From NCBI GenBank assembly GCA_028718845.1, contig JAQULA010000069.1, forward strand, positions 1 to 8,191: a stretch of DNA of 8,191 bases. The letters are read 5' to 3'. Shown in pieces: positions 1 through 5,780 of this stretch. Both the position numbers and the translations under genes were made by a program. A model generated the notes under the pieces. The model had not been told where the DNA came from, ran no database searches, and saw nothing but the letters and a program-made list of their open reading frames with translations. This DNA comes from Candidatus Omnitrophota bacterium (GTDB lineage Bacteria; Omnitrophota; Gorgyraeia; B26-G9). How positions within the stretch are numbered: the first letter of the stretch is position 1; every line of letters starts with the position of its first letter.

Positions 1-2178
1 ATGCACGATATCCAGGATATAATCGCGAATATTGTCCTGCTCCAGGATCAATCGCCGCTGTTCATAAATTATCTCGCGTTGTTTATTCATGACGTTGTCG
101 TATTCCAGCAGCTGTTTGCGAATGTCGAAGTTGTGCGCCTCCACCCGTTTTTGAGCGATTTCGATGGATTTACTGATCATCGGATGTTCGATGGGCATGT
201 TTTCTTCCCATTGCACGAAATTCATGAATTTAGTAATGCGATCGGAAGCGAAAATGCGCATCAGGTCGTCTTCCAGGGACAGATAAAATCGGCTTGACCC
301 GGGATCGCCCTGGCGGCCGGCCCGGCCGCGCAACTGGTTGTCGATGCGCCGGGATTCGTGGCGTTCCGTGCCGATAATATGCAAGCCCCCCAGGGCAATG
401 ACCTGTTCGTGTTCGCCGGCGCACTCGGTTTTTACGTCAAGCAAAGCCTTGGCCCGCTGTTCGCCGGTGGCGATGTGCGGGTCGATGCCTTTTTTGCGCA
501 GAAGTTCGTTGGCGAAAAATTCGGCGTTGCCGCCGAGCAAAATATCGGTCCCGCGGCCGGCCATGTTCGTGGCGATCGTTACTCTTCCCAGCCGGCCGGC
601 CTGGGCGATGATCGGAGCTTCCTGTTCGTGGTATTTCGCGTTCAACACGTTGTGGCTGATTCCGCGCTGTTTTAACAAATGACTGATTCGTTCGGAGTTC
701 TCGATGGAGATTGTTCCGACCAGGATCGGCCGCCCGGAGGCGTGGATATCGGCGATTTCGTTGACGACGGCGTCGAATTTTTCCTTGGCGGTTTTGTAGA
801 TCACATCCGGATGATTAACGCGGATCAGGCTGCGGTTCGTGGGGATTACCACCACGTCCAATTTATAAATATGGCGGAATTCCGCTTCTTCGGTCAGCGC
901 GGTTCCGGTCATGCCGGCCAGTTTTGCGTACATCCGGAAATAATTCTGAAAGGTTACCGTGGCCAGGGTCTGGTTTTCCCGTTCGATCTTGACCCCTTCT
1001 TTGGCCTCGACCGCCTGATGCAGTCCGTCGCTCCAGCGGCGGCCGGGCATGAGCCGTCCGGTAAAATCATCGACAATGATCACCTGCCCGTCCTTTACCA
1101 CATAATGCACGTCGCGTTTGAAATTATTATGCGCCTTAAGGGCCTGATCAACATGGTGCTTCAGTTCCATGGTTTCCAGACTGCTGAGATTGGGCACGTT
1201 AAGTAATTTTGACGCCCGGGTTTCCCCGGCTTCGGTCAGATAGGTGGTGTTGGATTTTTCATCGACGATGTAATCGCCGGTTTCTTCTTTGGTTTCTTCG
1301 TTTTTTTCTCCGCGGGAAAGCTTCGGAATGATTTTGTCAATAAGGTAATATTTATCCGTTGATGCCTCGGCCGGTCCGGAAATGATCAGCGGAGTTCGCG
1401 CTTCGTCGATCAGGATGCTGTCCACCTCGTCGACAATAGCATAGAATAATTTTCGCTGGATCTGGTCCGCTTTGCCGGTGACCATGTTGTTGCGCAGGTA
1501 GTCAAAACCGAATTCGTTATTGGTGCCGTAGGTGATGTCGCAGCGATACGCCTCCTGCCGGCTGATCGGGCGCAGATGGGCCATTCGGTCGTCGCGGGCC
1601 GTGTCGTCGGAATAAGCCGGGTCATAAATAACCGAAAAATCATGGGCGATCGAAGCGCAGGAAAGCCCGAGCAGGTTATAAATAGGCCCCATCCAGCCGC
1701 AGTCGCGTTGGGCCAGGTAATCATTGACCGTAACCAGGTGCGCGCCGTTTCCGCAAAGCGAGTTTAAATACAAGGCTAAGGTAGCGACCAGGGTTTTTCC
1801 TTCACCGGTGGTCATCTCCGCGATTTTGCCTTCATGCAGGACAATCCCGCCGATAAGCTGCACGTCGAAATGGCGCATGTTCAGGGTCCGCCGGGCGGCT
1901 TCCCGGCAGACGGCAAATGCTTCCGGAAGGATTGCGTCCAGCGCGGTTTTTATCCGGCGGGCCAGGTGTTCCTTGTTCTCGGACGGATCCGGTTCTTCGT
2001 CGCTGAGGCGCGCCTGTATTTTTTGCCGGAACTCGGCGGTTTTGGCCAGGAGCTGCGCATCGGAGAGACTGCTTATTTGCGGCTCCAACGCGTTGATGCT
2101 CGCGATGACCGGGGCAAGCCGTTTGATCTCTTTTTCGTTTTGATTGCCGAAAATCATATCGGTAATTAGTTTTAGCAT
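1..2178 (-). CDS. secA: Protein translocase ATPase SecA (C-terminal end beyond window)
   Basis: This is the ATPase motor that pushes unfolded preproteins through SecYEG at the inner membrane. The frame is open for 726 codons and exits the left edge, so the C-terminal part is missing. Visible motifs are Walker A GEGKT at residues 125-129 within MTTGEGKTL, the DEVDS box at 250-254 followed by the DEAR box at 258-261, the DDFTGR segment near 345, MAGRGTDI at 539-546, and the arginine-finger motif QLRGRAGRQGDPG from 615. The helical scaffold start NKQREIIYEQRR is near the edge. ATG at 2176-2178 is chosen because an AAGGGA site lies at 2185-2190 and MLKLI begins a normal SecA N-terminus. Between GLS (171) and EAYRCDITYG (209) the protein is about 20 residues longer than E. 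coli SecA as I recall it. No frameshift was seen. It is preceded by a long leader with its own promoter. Identification is essentially certain. Confidence 0.98.
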   Translation of the reverse strand, partial: MLKLITDMIFGNQNEKEIKRLAPVIASINALEPQISSLSDAQLLAKTAEFRQKIQARLSDEEPDPSENKEHLARRIKTALDAILPEAFAVCREAARRTLNMRHFDVQLIGGIVLHEGKIAEMTTGEGKTLVATLALYLNSLCGNGAHLVTVNDYLAQRDCGWMGPIYNLLGLSCASIAHDFSVIYDPAYSDDTARDDRMAHLRPISRQEAYRCDITYGTNNEFGFDYLRNNMVTGKADQIQRKLFYAIVDEVDSILIDEARTPLIISGPAEASTDKYYLIDKIIPKLSRGEKNEETKEETGDYIVDEKSNTTYLTEAGETRASKLLNVPNLSSLETMELKHHVDQALKAHNNFKRDVHYVVKDGQVIIVDDFTGRLMPGRRWSDGLHQAVEAKEGVKIERENQTLATVTFQNYFRMYAKLAGMTGTALTEEAEFRHIYKLDVVVIPTNRSLIRVNHPDVIYKTAKEKFDAVVNEIADIHASGRPILVGTISIENSERISHLLKQRGISHNVLNAKYHEQEAPIIAQAGRLGRVTIATNMAGRGTDILLGGNAEFFANELLRKKGIDPHIATGEQRAKALLDVKTECAGEHEQVIALGGLHIIGTERHESRRIDNQLRGRAGRQGDPGSSRFYLSLEDDLMRIFASDRITKFMNFVQWEENMPIEHPMISKSIEIAQKRVEAHNFDIRKQLLEYDNVMNKQREIIYEQRRLILEQDNIRDYILDIVH

Positions 2179-2227
2179 GATCGATCCCTTATGTAGTGCA
2201 GTAAAGAATTTAACCGCGTTCGGCTTT

Positions 2228-2252
2228 AAAAACCCGGCGTTTTCCCGCCCGG
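2228..2252 (-). terminator. Terminator-like hairpin in the secA leader
   Basis: On the minus strand, arms CCGGGCG and CGCCGGG pair over 7 positions with one G-G mismatch, around the loop GGAAAA. Five T residues follow at once (A residues 2228-2232 on the plus strand). The hairpin lies about 50 nt upstream of the secA start codon and downstream of the promoter at 2409-2437. It could therefore act as an attenuator. It could instead terminate transcripts coming from the upstream pilin-like gene. The stem is short and imperfect, so confidence is moderate. Confidence 0.45.
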
Positions 2253-2408
2253 CGGCAGTGAACAATCCCGCCTTATACAGCGGCAGGTACGTCGGGAATA
2301 AAGTGAAGCTGCGGAATTCCGCTCTGGGGCATCCGGCTTTTTCCACCGGAATTCGGCGGCAATAGCCCGTCACAATGCCTTATGGGCACGTAAGCCGAAG
2401 TGAGCATT

Positions 2409-2437
2409 ATTATACGGTATGTCGCGAAAAATGGCAA
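2409..2437 (-). promoter_or_regulatory. Predicted sigma70-type promoter for secA
   Basis: The minus strand shows a -35 box TTGCCA (2432-2437), a 17-bp spacer and a perfect -10 box TATAAT (2409-2414). The expected start is near 2402, giving a leader of about 220 nt before the secA ATG. It lies just downstream of the first pilin-like gene on the same strand, so secA need not depend on pilin transcription. Confidence 0.65.
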
Positions 2438-2472
2438 GGGTATTTCTCGTCCGGAAACAACCGGCGGCGGGT

Positions 2473-2889
2473 TTATAAGCTGCCGGGGTTTTCGACCGGG
2501 TAGTCTCCGCCCCAGACGTCGTTCTGGGTCAGGGTTATGAATTTCCCAATATGCGGGCCGCCGTTGCGCGTGGCCCGGAGGGTAAAGGTGTCGATCGTGG
2601 TCGCCGGATTAAAAGCGTAGGTCCAGAAGGTATCGTCATCGACAAAATTAGCTCCGGCAAACGCGCTAAGATCCGAGGGGTTTACCAGGTCATCGAAAGT
2701 TTCGTTTTCGTTATAATAACTCAGCGCGGCACTGCGCATGGTTTTTAAATTTTGGATAGCGACGGCGCAGCGCGAACGTTCAATAGACCGTACATAGTTG
2801 GGAATTGCCAGGGAAACCAAAATGCCGATGACAATAACCACCATCATCAGTTCTACCAGAGTGAACGCCGATTTGCCGCGCAGTAACAT
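2473..2889 (-). CDS. Type IV pilin-like / pseudopilin protein with Ala at the cleavage -1 position
   Basis: A 138-residue prepilin-like protein. It starts with a short basic leader MLLRGKSA, then FTLVEL and a hydrophobic helix rich in V, I and M (residues 9-33), which is the class III signal recognised by prepilin peptidase. Glu at mature position 5 is present. The residue before the cleavage site is Ala rather than the usual Gly. ATG at 2887-2889 is preferred over an upstream ATG at 2914-2916 because AGGAGG (2895-2900) lies 5 nt before it. The rest resembles small PilE/PilA-type globular domains: a spine helix ending in SYYNENETF, then an ATRNGGPH segment shared with the two neighbouring pilin-like proteins. 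The product would sit in the inner membrane and be assembled into a pilus or pseudopilus. Whether it is a major or minor pilin cannot be told. It has its own promoter at 2946-2974. Confidence 0.9.
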   Translation of the reverse strand: MLLRGKSAFTLVELMMVVIVIGILVSLAIPNYVRSIERSRCAVAIQNLKTMRSAALSYYNENETFDDLVNPSDLSAFAGANFVDDDTFWTYAFNPATTIDTFTLRATRNGGPHIGKFITLTQNDVWGGDYPVENPGSL

Positions 2890-2936
2890 GAGCCCCTCCT
2901 CCGCTGAGAGTTGCAAGTATAATAAGGCCGATATCC

Positions 2937-2951
2937 TATACTTATAGTATA
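2937..2951. repeat. Perfect inverted repeat overlapping the -10 box of the first pilin-like gene
   Basis: TATACT-TAT-AGTATA is a 15-bp inverted repeat with 6-bp arms. The right arm coincides with the predicted -10 box of the minus-strand promoter, and the left arm covers the start-site region. It could be a repressor operator, or simply an AT-rich coincidence at a TATA box. No comparable palindrome occurs at the other pilin promoters here. Confidence 0.4.
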
Positions 2952-2974
2952 CCTTTTTTAAAGGCTTAAAACAA
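2946..2974 (-). promoter_or_regulatory. Predicted promoter of the pilin-like gene at 2473-2889
   Basis: The minus strand shows -35 TTGTTT (2969-2974), a 17-bp spacer and -10 TATACT (2946-2951). The spacer ends in AAAAAAGG. The same -35 box, spacer length and spacer end recur at the next pilin-like gene (3522-3550). The leader to the ATG is about 50 nt. Confidence 0.6.
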
Positions 2975-2999
2975 GAGCTACCTTTGTTTCAGCCGATTC

Positions 3000-3016
3000 C
3001 CCGGGAATGTCCCGGG
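3000..3016 (-). terminator. Strong hairpin downstream of the second pilin-like gene
   Basis: CCCGGGA-atg-TCCCGGG is a perfect 7-bp inverted repeat with a 3-nt loop, 16 bp past the stop codon of the pilin-like gene at 3033-3458. It precedes the promoter of the next gene on the same strand. No T tract follows on the minus strand, so it is not a classical intrinsic terminator. It may stabilise the 3' end or contribute to termination. Confidence 0.4.
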
Positions 3017-3032
3017 CCTAAAATTGGGCCGG

Positions 3033-3458
3033 TTACCAGACCGTTGGGGTCAGGTAAGGGTATGATGATCCATTGGGCGACGGATTGAAATTATCGTCCT
3101 GATTCAGGTATAGCTGAGTTTTGCCGGCCGCGGCCTGCGGCCCGCGTTGGCGCGTGGCCAGAAAGGAAAAATGGGCCGAGTCCGTGATCGTAACCGTATA
3201 ATGCCAATCATCGTTATCTTCGATCGTGGTCCCGATGAACGGGGTCAGCGTGGCAATGGTCATTCCGACAAATGTCTGGTTTTGGGAGTAATAAGTTATC
3301 GCGGCGGTGCGCAGGGTTTCCAGGTCATGCATGGCTTGTGAACATTTGGCCCGTTCCATTGAGCGTATGTAGGTAGGCACGGCAATAGTCATCAGAATAC
3401 CGATAATAACGACCGCGACCATGAGTTCAATCAAAGTGAATCCGGCAAATTTTCGCAT
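3033..3458 (-). CDS. Type IV pilin-like / pseudopilin protein
   Basis: A 141-residue prepilin-like protein with a textbook class III signal: leader MRKFAG, then FTLIEL with Glu at mature position 5 and a hydrophobic helix to about residue 30. ATG at 3456-3458 is chosen over an in-frame GTG at 3462-3464 because AAGGAG (3464-3469) lies 5 nt before the ATG and would overlap the GTG. The spine helix (YIRSMERAKC, then TAAITYYSQNQTF) closely matches the neighbouring pilin-like protein at 2473-2889, so the two are paralogues. The C-terminal half contains the shared ATRQRGPQ segment and ends in an aromatic tail. It has a single Cys, so the usual C-terminal disulfide loop is absent. It is monocistronic, with its own promoter. 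Its specific role within a pilus or type II secretion system cannot be read from the sequence. Confidence 0.93.
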   Translation of the reverse strand: MRKFAGFTLIELMVAVVIIGILMTIAVPTYIRSMERAKCSQAMHDLETLRTAAITYYSQNQTFVGMTIATLTPFIGTTIEDNDDWHYTVTITDSAHFSFLATRQRGPQAAAGKTQLYLNQDDNFNPSPNGSSYPYLTPTVW

Positions 3459-3521
3459 AGACACTCCTTTGCGGGTATTGCCCGTAACCGCCGGGCGAGG
3501 TTCGGCCTAATTCATATAATT

Positions 3522-3550
3522 ACTATACCTTTTTCCGAACAAAAAAACAA
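3522..3550 (-). promoter_or_regulatory. Predicted promoter of the pilin-like gene at 3033-3458
   Basis: The minus strand shows -35 TTGTTT (3545-3550), a 17-bp spacer ending in AAAAAGG, and -10 TATAGT (3522-3527). The build is the same as the promoter at 2946-2974, suggesting duplication together with the gene or common control. Confidence 0.55.
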
Positions 3551-3581
3551 GCGGGTTATTAATCCGGCAGAGAAGATTCGG

Positions 3582-3609
3582 TTGTTTCCCGGTCCGGTTT
3601 TGGTATAAT
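3582..3609 (+). promoter_or_regulatory. Predicted extended -10 promoter of the glycosyltransferase gene
   Basis: -35 TTGTTT (3582-3587), 16-bp spacer, and a perfect -10 TATAAT (3604-3609) preceded by TGG, the extended -10 signature. The start codon follows about 50 nt downstream. It diverges from the pilin promoter at 3522-3550. Confidence 0.65.
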
Positions 3610-3659
3610 GACAGCGGGAAATATGATGCGCGGAAGAATGAGTTTTTAACAGGAGCCAC

Positions 3660-4826
3660 ATGACCCGTACCCGCAATGTGCTGCATATTATTACTACGCT
3701 CGAATTAGGCGGAGCGCAAAAATCGGCCCTTTCCCTTATTTGCGGCCTGGACCCCGCTATTTATAAGAAATATTTGGTCAGCGGTCCGGAAGGCCGGCTG
3801 CATCATGAAGCCCGGCAGCTGCCCGGGGTGGTTTTTGATATCGCTCCCTGTTTGCGCCGGGCGGTTTCTCCCTGGCGGGATTGCGCGGCAGTGTGGTGGC
3901 TGGCGCGCTACATGCGAACCCGCCGGATCGACATTGTGCATACCCATAGTTCCAAAGCCGGGATTGTCGGACGTTTGGCCGCGCGGATTGCCGGAGTTCC
4001 GGTCGTGGTGCACACGATTCACGGCTGGAGTTTTAATGCCTATCAGAAATTTTTGCCGCGCCGGGCCTATGTTTTTTTAGAACGCCGCGCCGGCCGGTGG
4101 ACCAGTAAGTTTATCGCGGTTTCTCAGTCCGACATTACCAAAGGAGTGCAAAACGGTATCGGGACGCGCGGGGATTATGTCCTGGCCCGGTACGGGGTGG
4201 ATAAACCGATTTTATCCGGGGCCGCGGAGGCGTACCGGAAAGAAGATCTCGGGATTGGCGCGTCTCGGCCGGTGGTCGGGGTTGTGGCCTGTTTCAAAGC
4301 GCAGAAAAATCTTACCGACATGATCGACGCGGCGAGTATTGTTGTTCGCGCGATCCCGGAAGCAATGTTTGTGTTTGTGGGGGACGGGGGCCAGCGCGCC
4401 CTGCTGGAACGCCGCATCGCGCGAAATAAGCTGGAGAATAATTTTCGGCTTTTGGGATGGCGCGAAGATATGGACCGGATTTTCCCCGGGTTCGATATCG
4501 CCGCGCTTTCCTCGTTATGGGAAGGCCTGCCGATTACGTTATTGGAAGCAATGTGCTTTGGCAAGCCGGTCGTGGCCTATGGGGTCGATGGAATTCCGGA
4601 AATCGTGAAAAATAATGAAAATGGTTTTTTGGTCCGGCCCGGCAACGTTGAAGAGTTGGCCGCTAAAATGATCGAATTGCTGCTGGATAAGGAACTGCGG
4701 GAGCGTTTCGGCCGTGCCGGTAAAAAACTGGCCGCGATATTATTAACGGATAAAGACCCGATGGTAGCGCGGGTGAGCGAAATATACACCGCATTGCTGC
4801 GTCCGGCGGAAGATGCCGCCAAATGA
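3660..4826 (+). CDS. GT4-family (GT-B fold) glycosyltransferase
   Basis: A 388-residue cytoplasmic or membrane-associated glycosyltransferase that would transfer a sugar from a nucleotide-sugar donor to a glycan or lipid carrier. N-terminal acceptor domain: VLHIITTLELGGAQ (7-20) with the Gly-rich loop, and DIVHTHSSKAGIVGRLAAR (91-109), typical of capsule and O-antigen transferases. C-terminal donor domain: GDGG at 241-244, then the E-x7-E motif with Glu288 and Glu296 (EGLPITLLE), followed by GKPVVA and DGIPEIV. Length and domain order are normal for the family. The ATG at 3660 has AGGAG (3651-3655) before it. Sugar and acceptor cannot be deduced. It is flanked by pilin-like genes on the opposite strand, so a role in surface glycan is likely, while pilin glycosylation is only conceivable. 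It converges on the next gene with 28 bp between stops. Confidence 0.95.
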   Translation: MTRTRNVLHIITTLELGGAQKSALSLICGLDPAIYKKYLVSGPEGRLHHEARQLPGVVFDIAPCLRRAVSPWRDCAAVWWLARYMRTRRIDIVHTHSSKAGIVGRLAARIAGVPVVVHTIHGWSFNAYQKFLPRRAYVFLERRAGRWTSKFIAVSQSDITKGVQNGIGTRGDYVLARYGVDKPILSGAAEAYRKEDLGIGASRPVVGVVACFKAQKNLTDMIDAASIVVRAIPEAMFVFVGDGGQRALLERRIARNKLENNFRLLGWREDMDRIFPGFDIAALSSLWEGLPITLLEAMCFGKPVVAYGVDGIPEIVKNNENGFLVRPGNVEELAAKMIELLLDKELRERFGRAGKKLAAILLTDKDPMVARVSEIYTALLRPAEDAAK

Positions 4827-4854
4827 TTTTAAGCCCGCGTATCCCTCTCGGGAA

Positions 4855-5268
4855 TTACGGCGGCCAGGAATTATCCCCGGAAGCCGGAACCGTAACCGTT
4901 CCGGTTTGATCCATGACAATAGTGTTGGTTGCGTGGGTCCCTTCGGTACGGGTCGCCGTAATCCGGTATCCGCGCGGTTCGCTGCCAATGTTGTAAAGGG
5001 CAACCGTGTAAGCCCAGTCTCCGTCATTTGCCGGGAAAGGGTTTACTGCCTGGAGAGTAGCGATGTTGTTGGTATAGACCTGGTTTGCGTCGCGGTCGCG
5101 ATACACGTTTAACGCCGTCCGGATATCATTCAATGTCGCCAGGGCCTTGGAGGCCTTGGCCCGTTCCTGCAGATTAAGGTACCCGGGAATAGCGATGGCT
5201 GCCAACACGCCGACAATGATAACGGCCACCATTAATTCTATAAGAGTAAATCCGCTTTGTTTTCGCAT
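4855..5268 (-). CDS. Type IV pilin-like / pseudopilin protein
   Basis: A 137-residue prepilin-like protein. The leader MRKQSG is followed by FTLIELMVAVII, the canonical prepilin peptidase site with Glu at mature position 5 and a membrane-spanning N-terminal helix. The spine helix continues through NLQERAKASKALATLNDIRTALNVY. The C-terminal sheet contains ITATRTEGTH and VMDQTG, a layout typical of PilE-like minor pilins. It is more distant from the two pilin-like proteins at 2473-3458 than they are from each other, and it has no Cys. The start is fixed by the leader. The ribosome-binding site is weak or distant (AAGGAC about 10 nt upstream). It has its own promoter, divergent from that of the long exported-protein frame at 5400. 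Assembly partners are not in the window. Confidence 0.93.
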   Translation of the reverse strand: MRKQSGFTLIELMVAVIIVGVLAAIAIPGYLNLQERAKASKALATLNDIRTALNVYRDRDANQVYTNNIATLQAVNPFPANDGDWAYTVALYNIGSEPRGYRITATRTEGTHATNTIVMDQTGTVTVPASGDNSWPP

Positions 5269-5287
5269 AATTTTAGGTCCTTAATTT

Positions 5288-5315
5288 ATTATAACCAACG
5301 TTCGTAAAAAAGCAA
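5288..5315 (-). promoter_or_regulatory. Predicted promoter of the pilin-like gene at 4855-5268
   Basis: The minus strand shows -35 TTGCTT (5310-5315), a 16-bp spacer and a perfect -10 TATAAT (5288-5293), about 20 nt upstream of the start codon. It lacks the A-tract-GG spacer end seen at the two other pilin-like genes. Confidence 0.55.
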
Positions 5316-5337
5316 GTCCTTCTTTTTCTTTCTAACC

Positions 5338-5366
5338 TTGCGCCAGAGTGCATGTTATGGTATACT
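5338..5366 (+). promoter_or_regulatory. Predicted extended -10 promoter of the long signal-peptide frame
   Basis: -35 TTGCGC (5338-5343), 17-bp spacer, -10 TATACT (5361-5366) preceded by TGG, an extended -10 element. The start codon at 5400 follows after about 30 nt, with a purine-rich GGGGAAG (5387-5393) as a modest ribosome-binding site. Confidence 0.55.
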
Positions 5367-5399
5367 TTACCGCCTTTTTAATCGCCGGGGAAGAAAACC

Positions 5400-5774
5400 A
5401 TGCTTAACCCGATGTGTCGCAGGATATTCCAATCCGTTTCGCTGTGGCTGCTGATGCCGGCTTTAATCCTGCCGGCCGGTCCGGCCTGGGCCGTTCCGGA
5501 ACGCAATTATGCCGCGGAAACACTGGCCGCGCCGCTCACGCTGTCTTTGCCGGATTTTCAGTCGGTGTATAGGCGATATTCCGCAGAACGTTTCGGAGAA
5601 AATCATAATACGTCCGATGCCCGCGAGATCCTGCTCGCCGCGGTGGAAGTGATCCTGGAAAAAGGTATTACCGCATTTTCCGCCAATACCTTCTATGATG
5701 ACCTGGGAAAGGCTCTGGGATTGTCCCGGACAATGAACAAACCGGCGCGCACAAAGCTGCGCGATGCGGTCTAG
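5400..5774 (+). CDS. Exported protein N-terminal part, ended by an in-frame TAG
   Basis: A frame of 124 codons with a strong Sec signal peptide: CRR at residues 6-8, a hydrophobic core at about 13-27, and an AWA cleavage site with predicted cut after Ala31. The mature part is helical (AREILLAAVEVILEKG near 75-89) with no recognised domain of its own. It stops at TAG (5772-5774). The same frame then continues without a stop for more than 2,400 nt, and residues from about 79 onward align with the repeat units encoded downstream. This is probably the 5' part of one long gene rather than a complete small protein. The signal peptide places the product in the periplasm or outside the cell. Alternatives are a genuine small secreted protein, a gene broken by a nonsense mutation, TAG readthrough, or a sequencing error. 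Confidence 0.75.
   Translation: MLNPMCRRIFQSVSLWLLMPALILPAGPAWAVPERNYAAETLAAPLTLSLPDFQSVYRRYSAERFGENHNTSDAREILLAAVEVILEKGITAFSANTFYDDLGKALGLSRTMNKPARTKLRDAV
5772..5774 (+). other. In-frame TAG inside the long repeat-protein frame
   Basis: Codon 125 counted from the ATG at 5400 is TAG. It is the only stop in that frame between 5400 and 8191. The four genes whose ends are visible here use TAA (three) or TGA (one), so TAG has no confirmed use as a terminator in this window, although four genes is a small sample. The codon sits where units 2 and 3 have Lys and Ser, just before a conserved Arg. It is one substitution from AAG or CAG. Confidence 0.85.
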
Positions 5775-5780
5775 CGGGCC

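Larger units (their letters stand above)
2179..2472 (-). other. secA upstream leader region
   Basis: This 294-bp gap between the first pilin-like gene and secA holds no convincing gene. Read on the minus strand it contains, in order, a near-consensus promoter (2409-2437), about 150 nt of GC-rich leader including a perfect 12-bp palindrome GCGGAATTCCGC at 2311-2322, a possible GGCGG/CCGCC pairing near 2250-2271, a terminator-like hairpin (2228-2252), and a ribosome-binding site AAGGGA at 2185-2190. A frame of about 44 codons (2273-2407) lies inside, but its ATG sits only one base beyond the -10 box, upstream of the expected transcription start. I do not call it a gene. Confidence 0.5.

Noticed and set aside
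679..1206. Open frame of 175 codons on the plus strand
   Set aside because: It lies opposite secA, which carries all diagnostic motifs on the minus strand. The plus-strand translation has no recognisable domain and no promoter or ribosome-binding site.
2273..2407. Possible leader peptide of about 44 codons on the minus strand upstream of secA, reminiscent of SecM
   Set aside because: Its ATG is one base past the -10 box, so it would lie before the expected transcription start. No ribosome-binding site was seen, and there is no SecM-like arrest sequence.
2890..2916. Upstream ATG at 2914-2916 as start of the first pilin-like gene
   Set aside because: It would place the strong AGGAGG site inside the coding region and lengthen the leader. 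The ATG at 2887-2889 has ideal spacing from that site and gives a normal short prepilin leader.
4827..4854. Possible bidirectional terminator between the convergent glycosyltransferase and pilin-like genes
   Set aside because: The only pairing seen is a 4-bp CCCG/CGGG stem with a long loop and no proper T tract after it on either strand.
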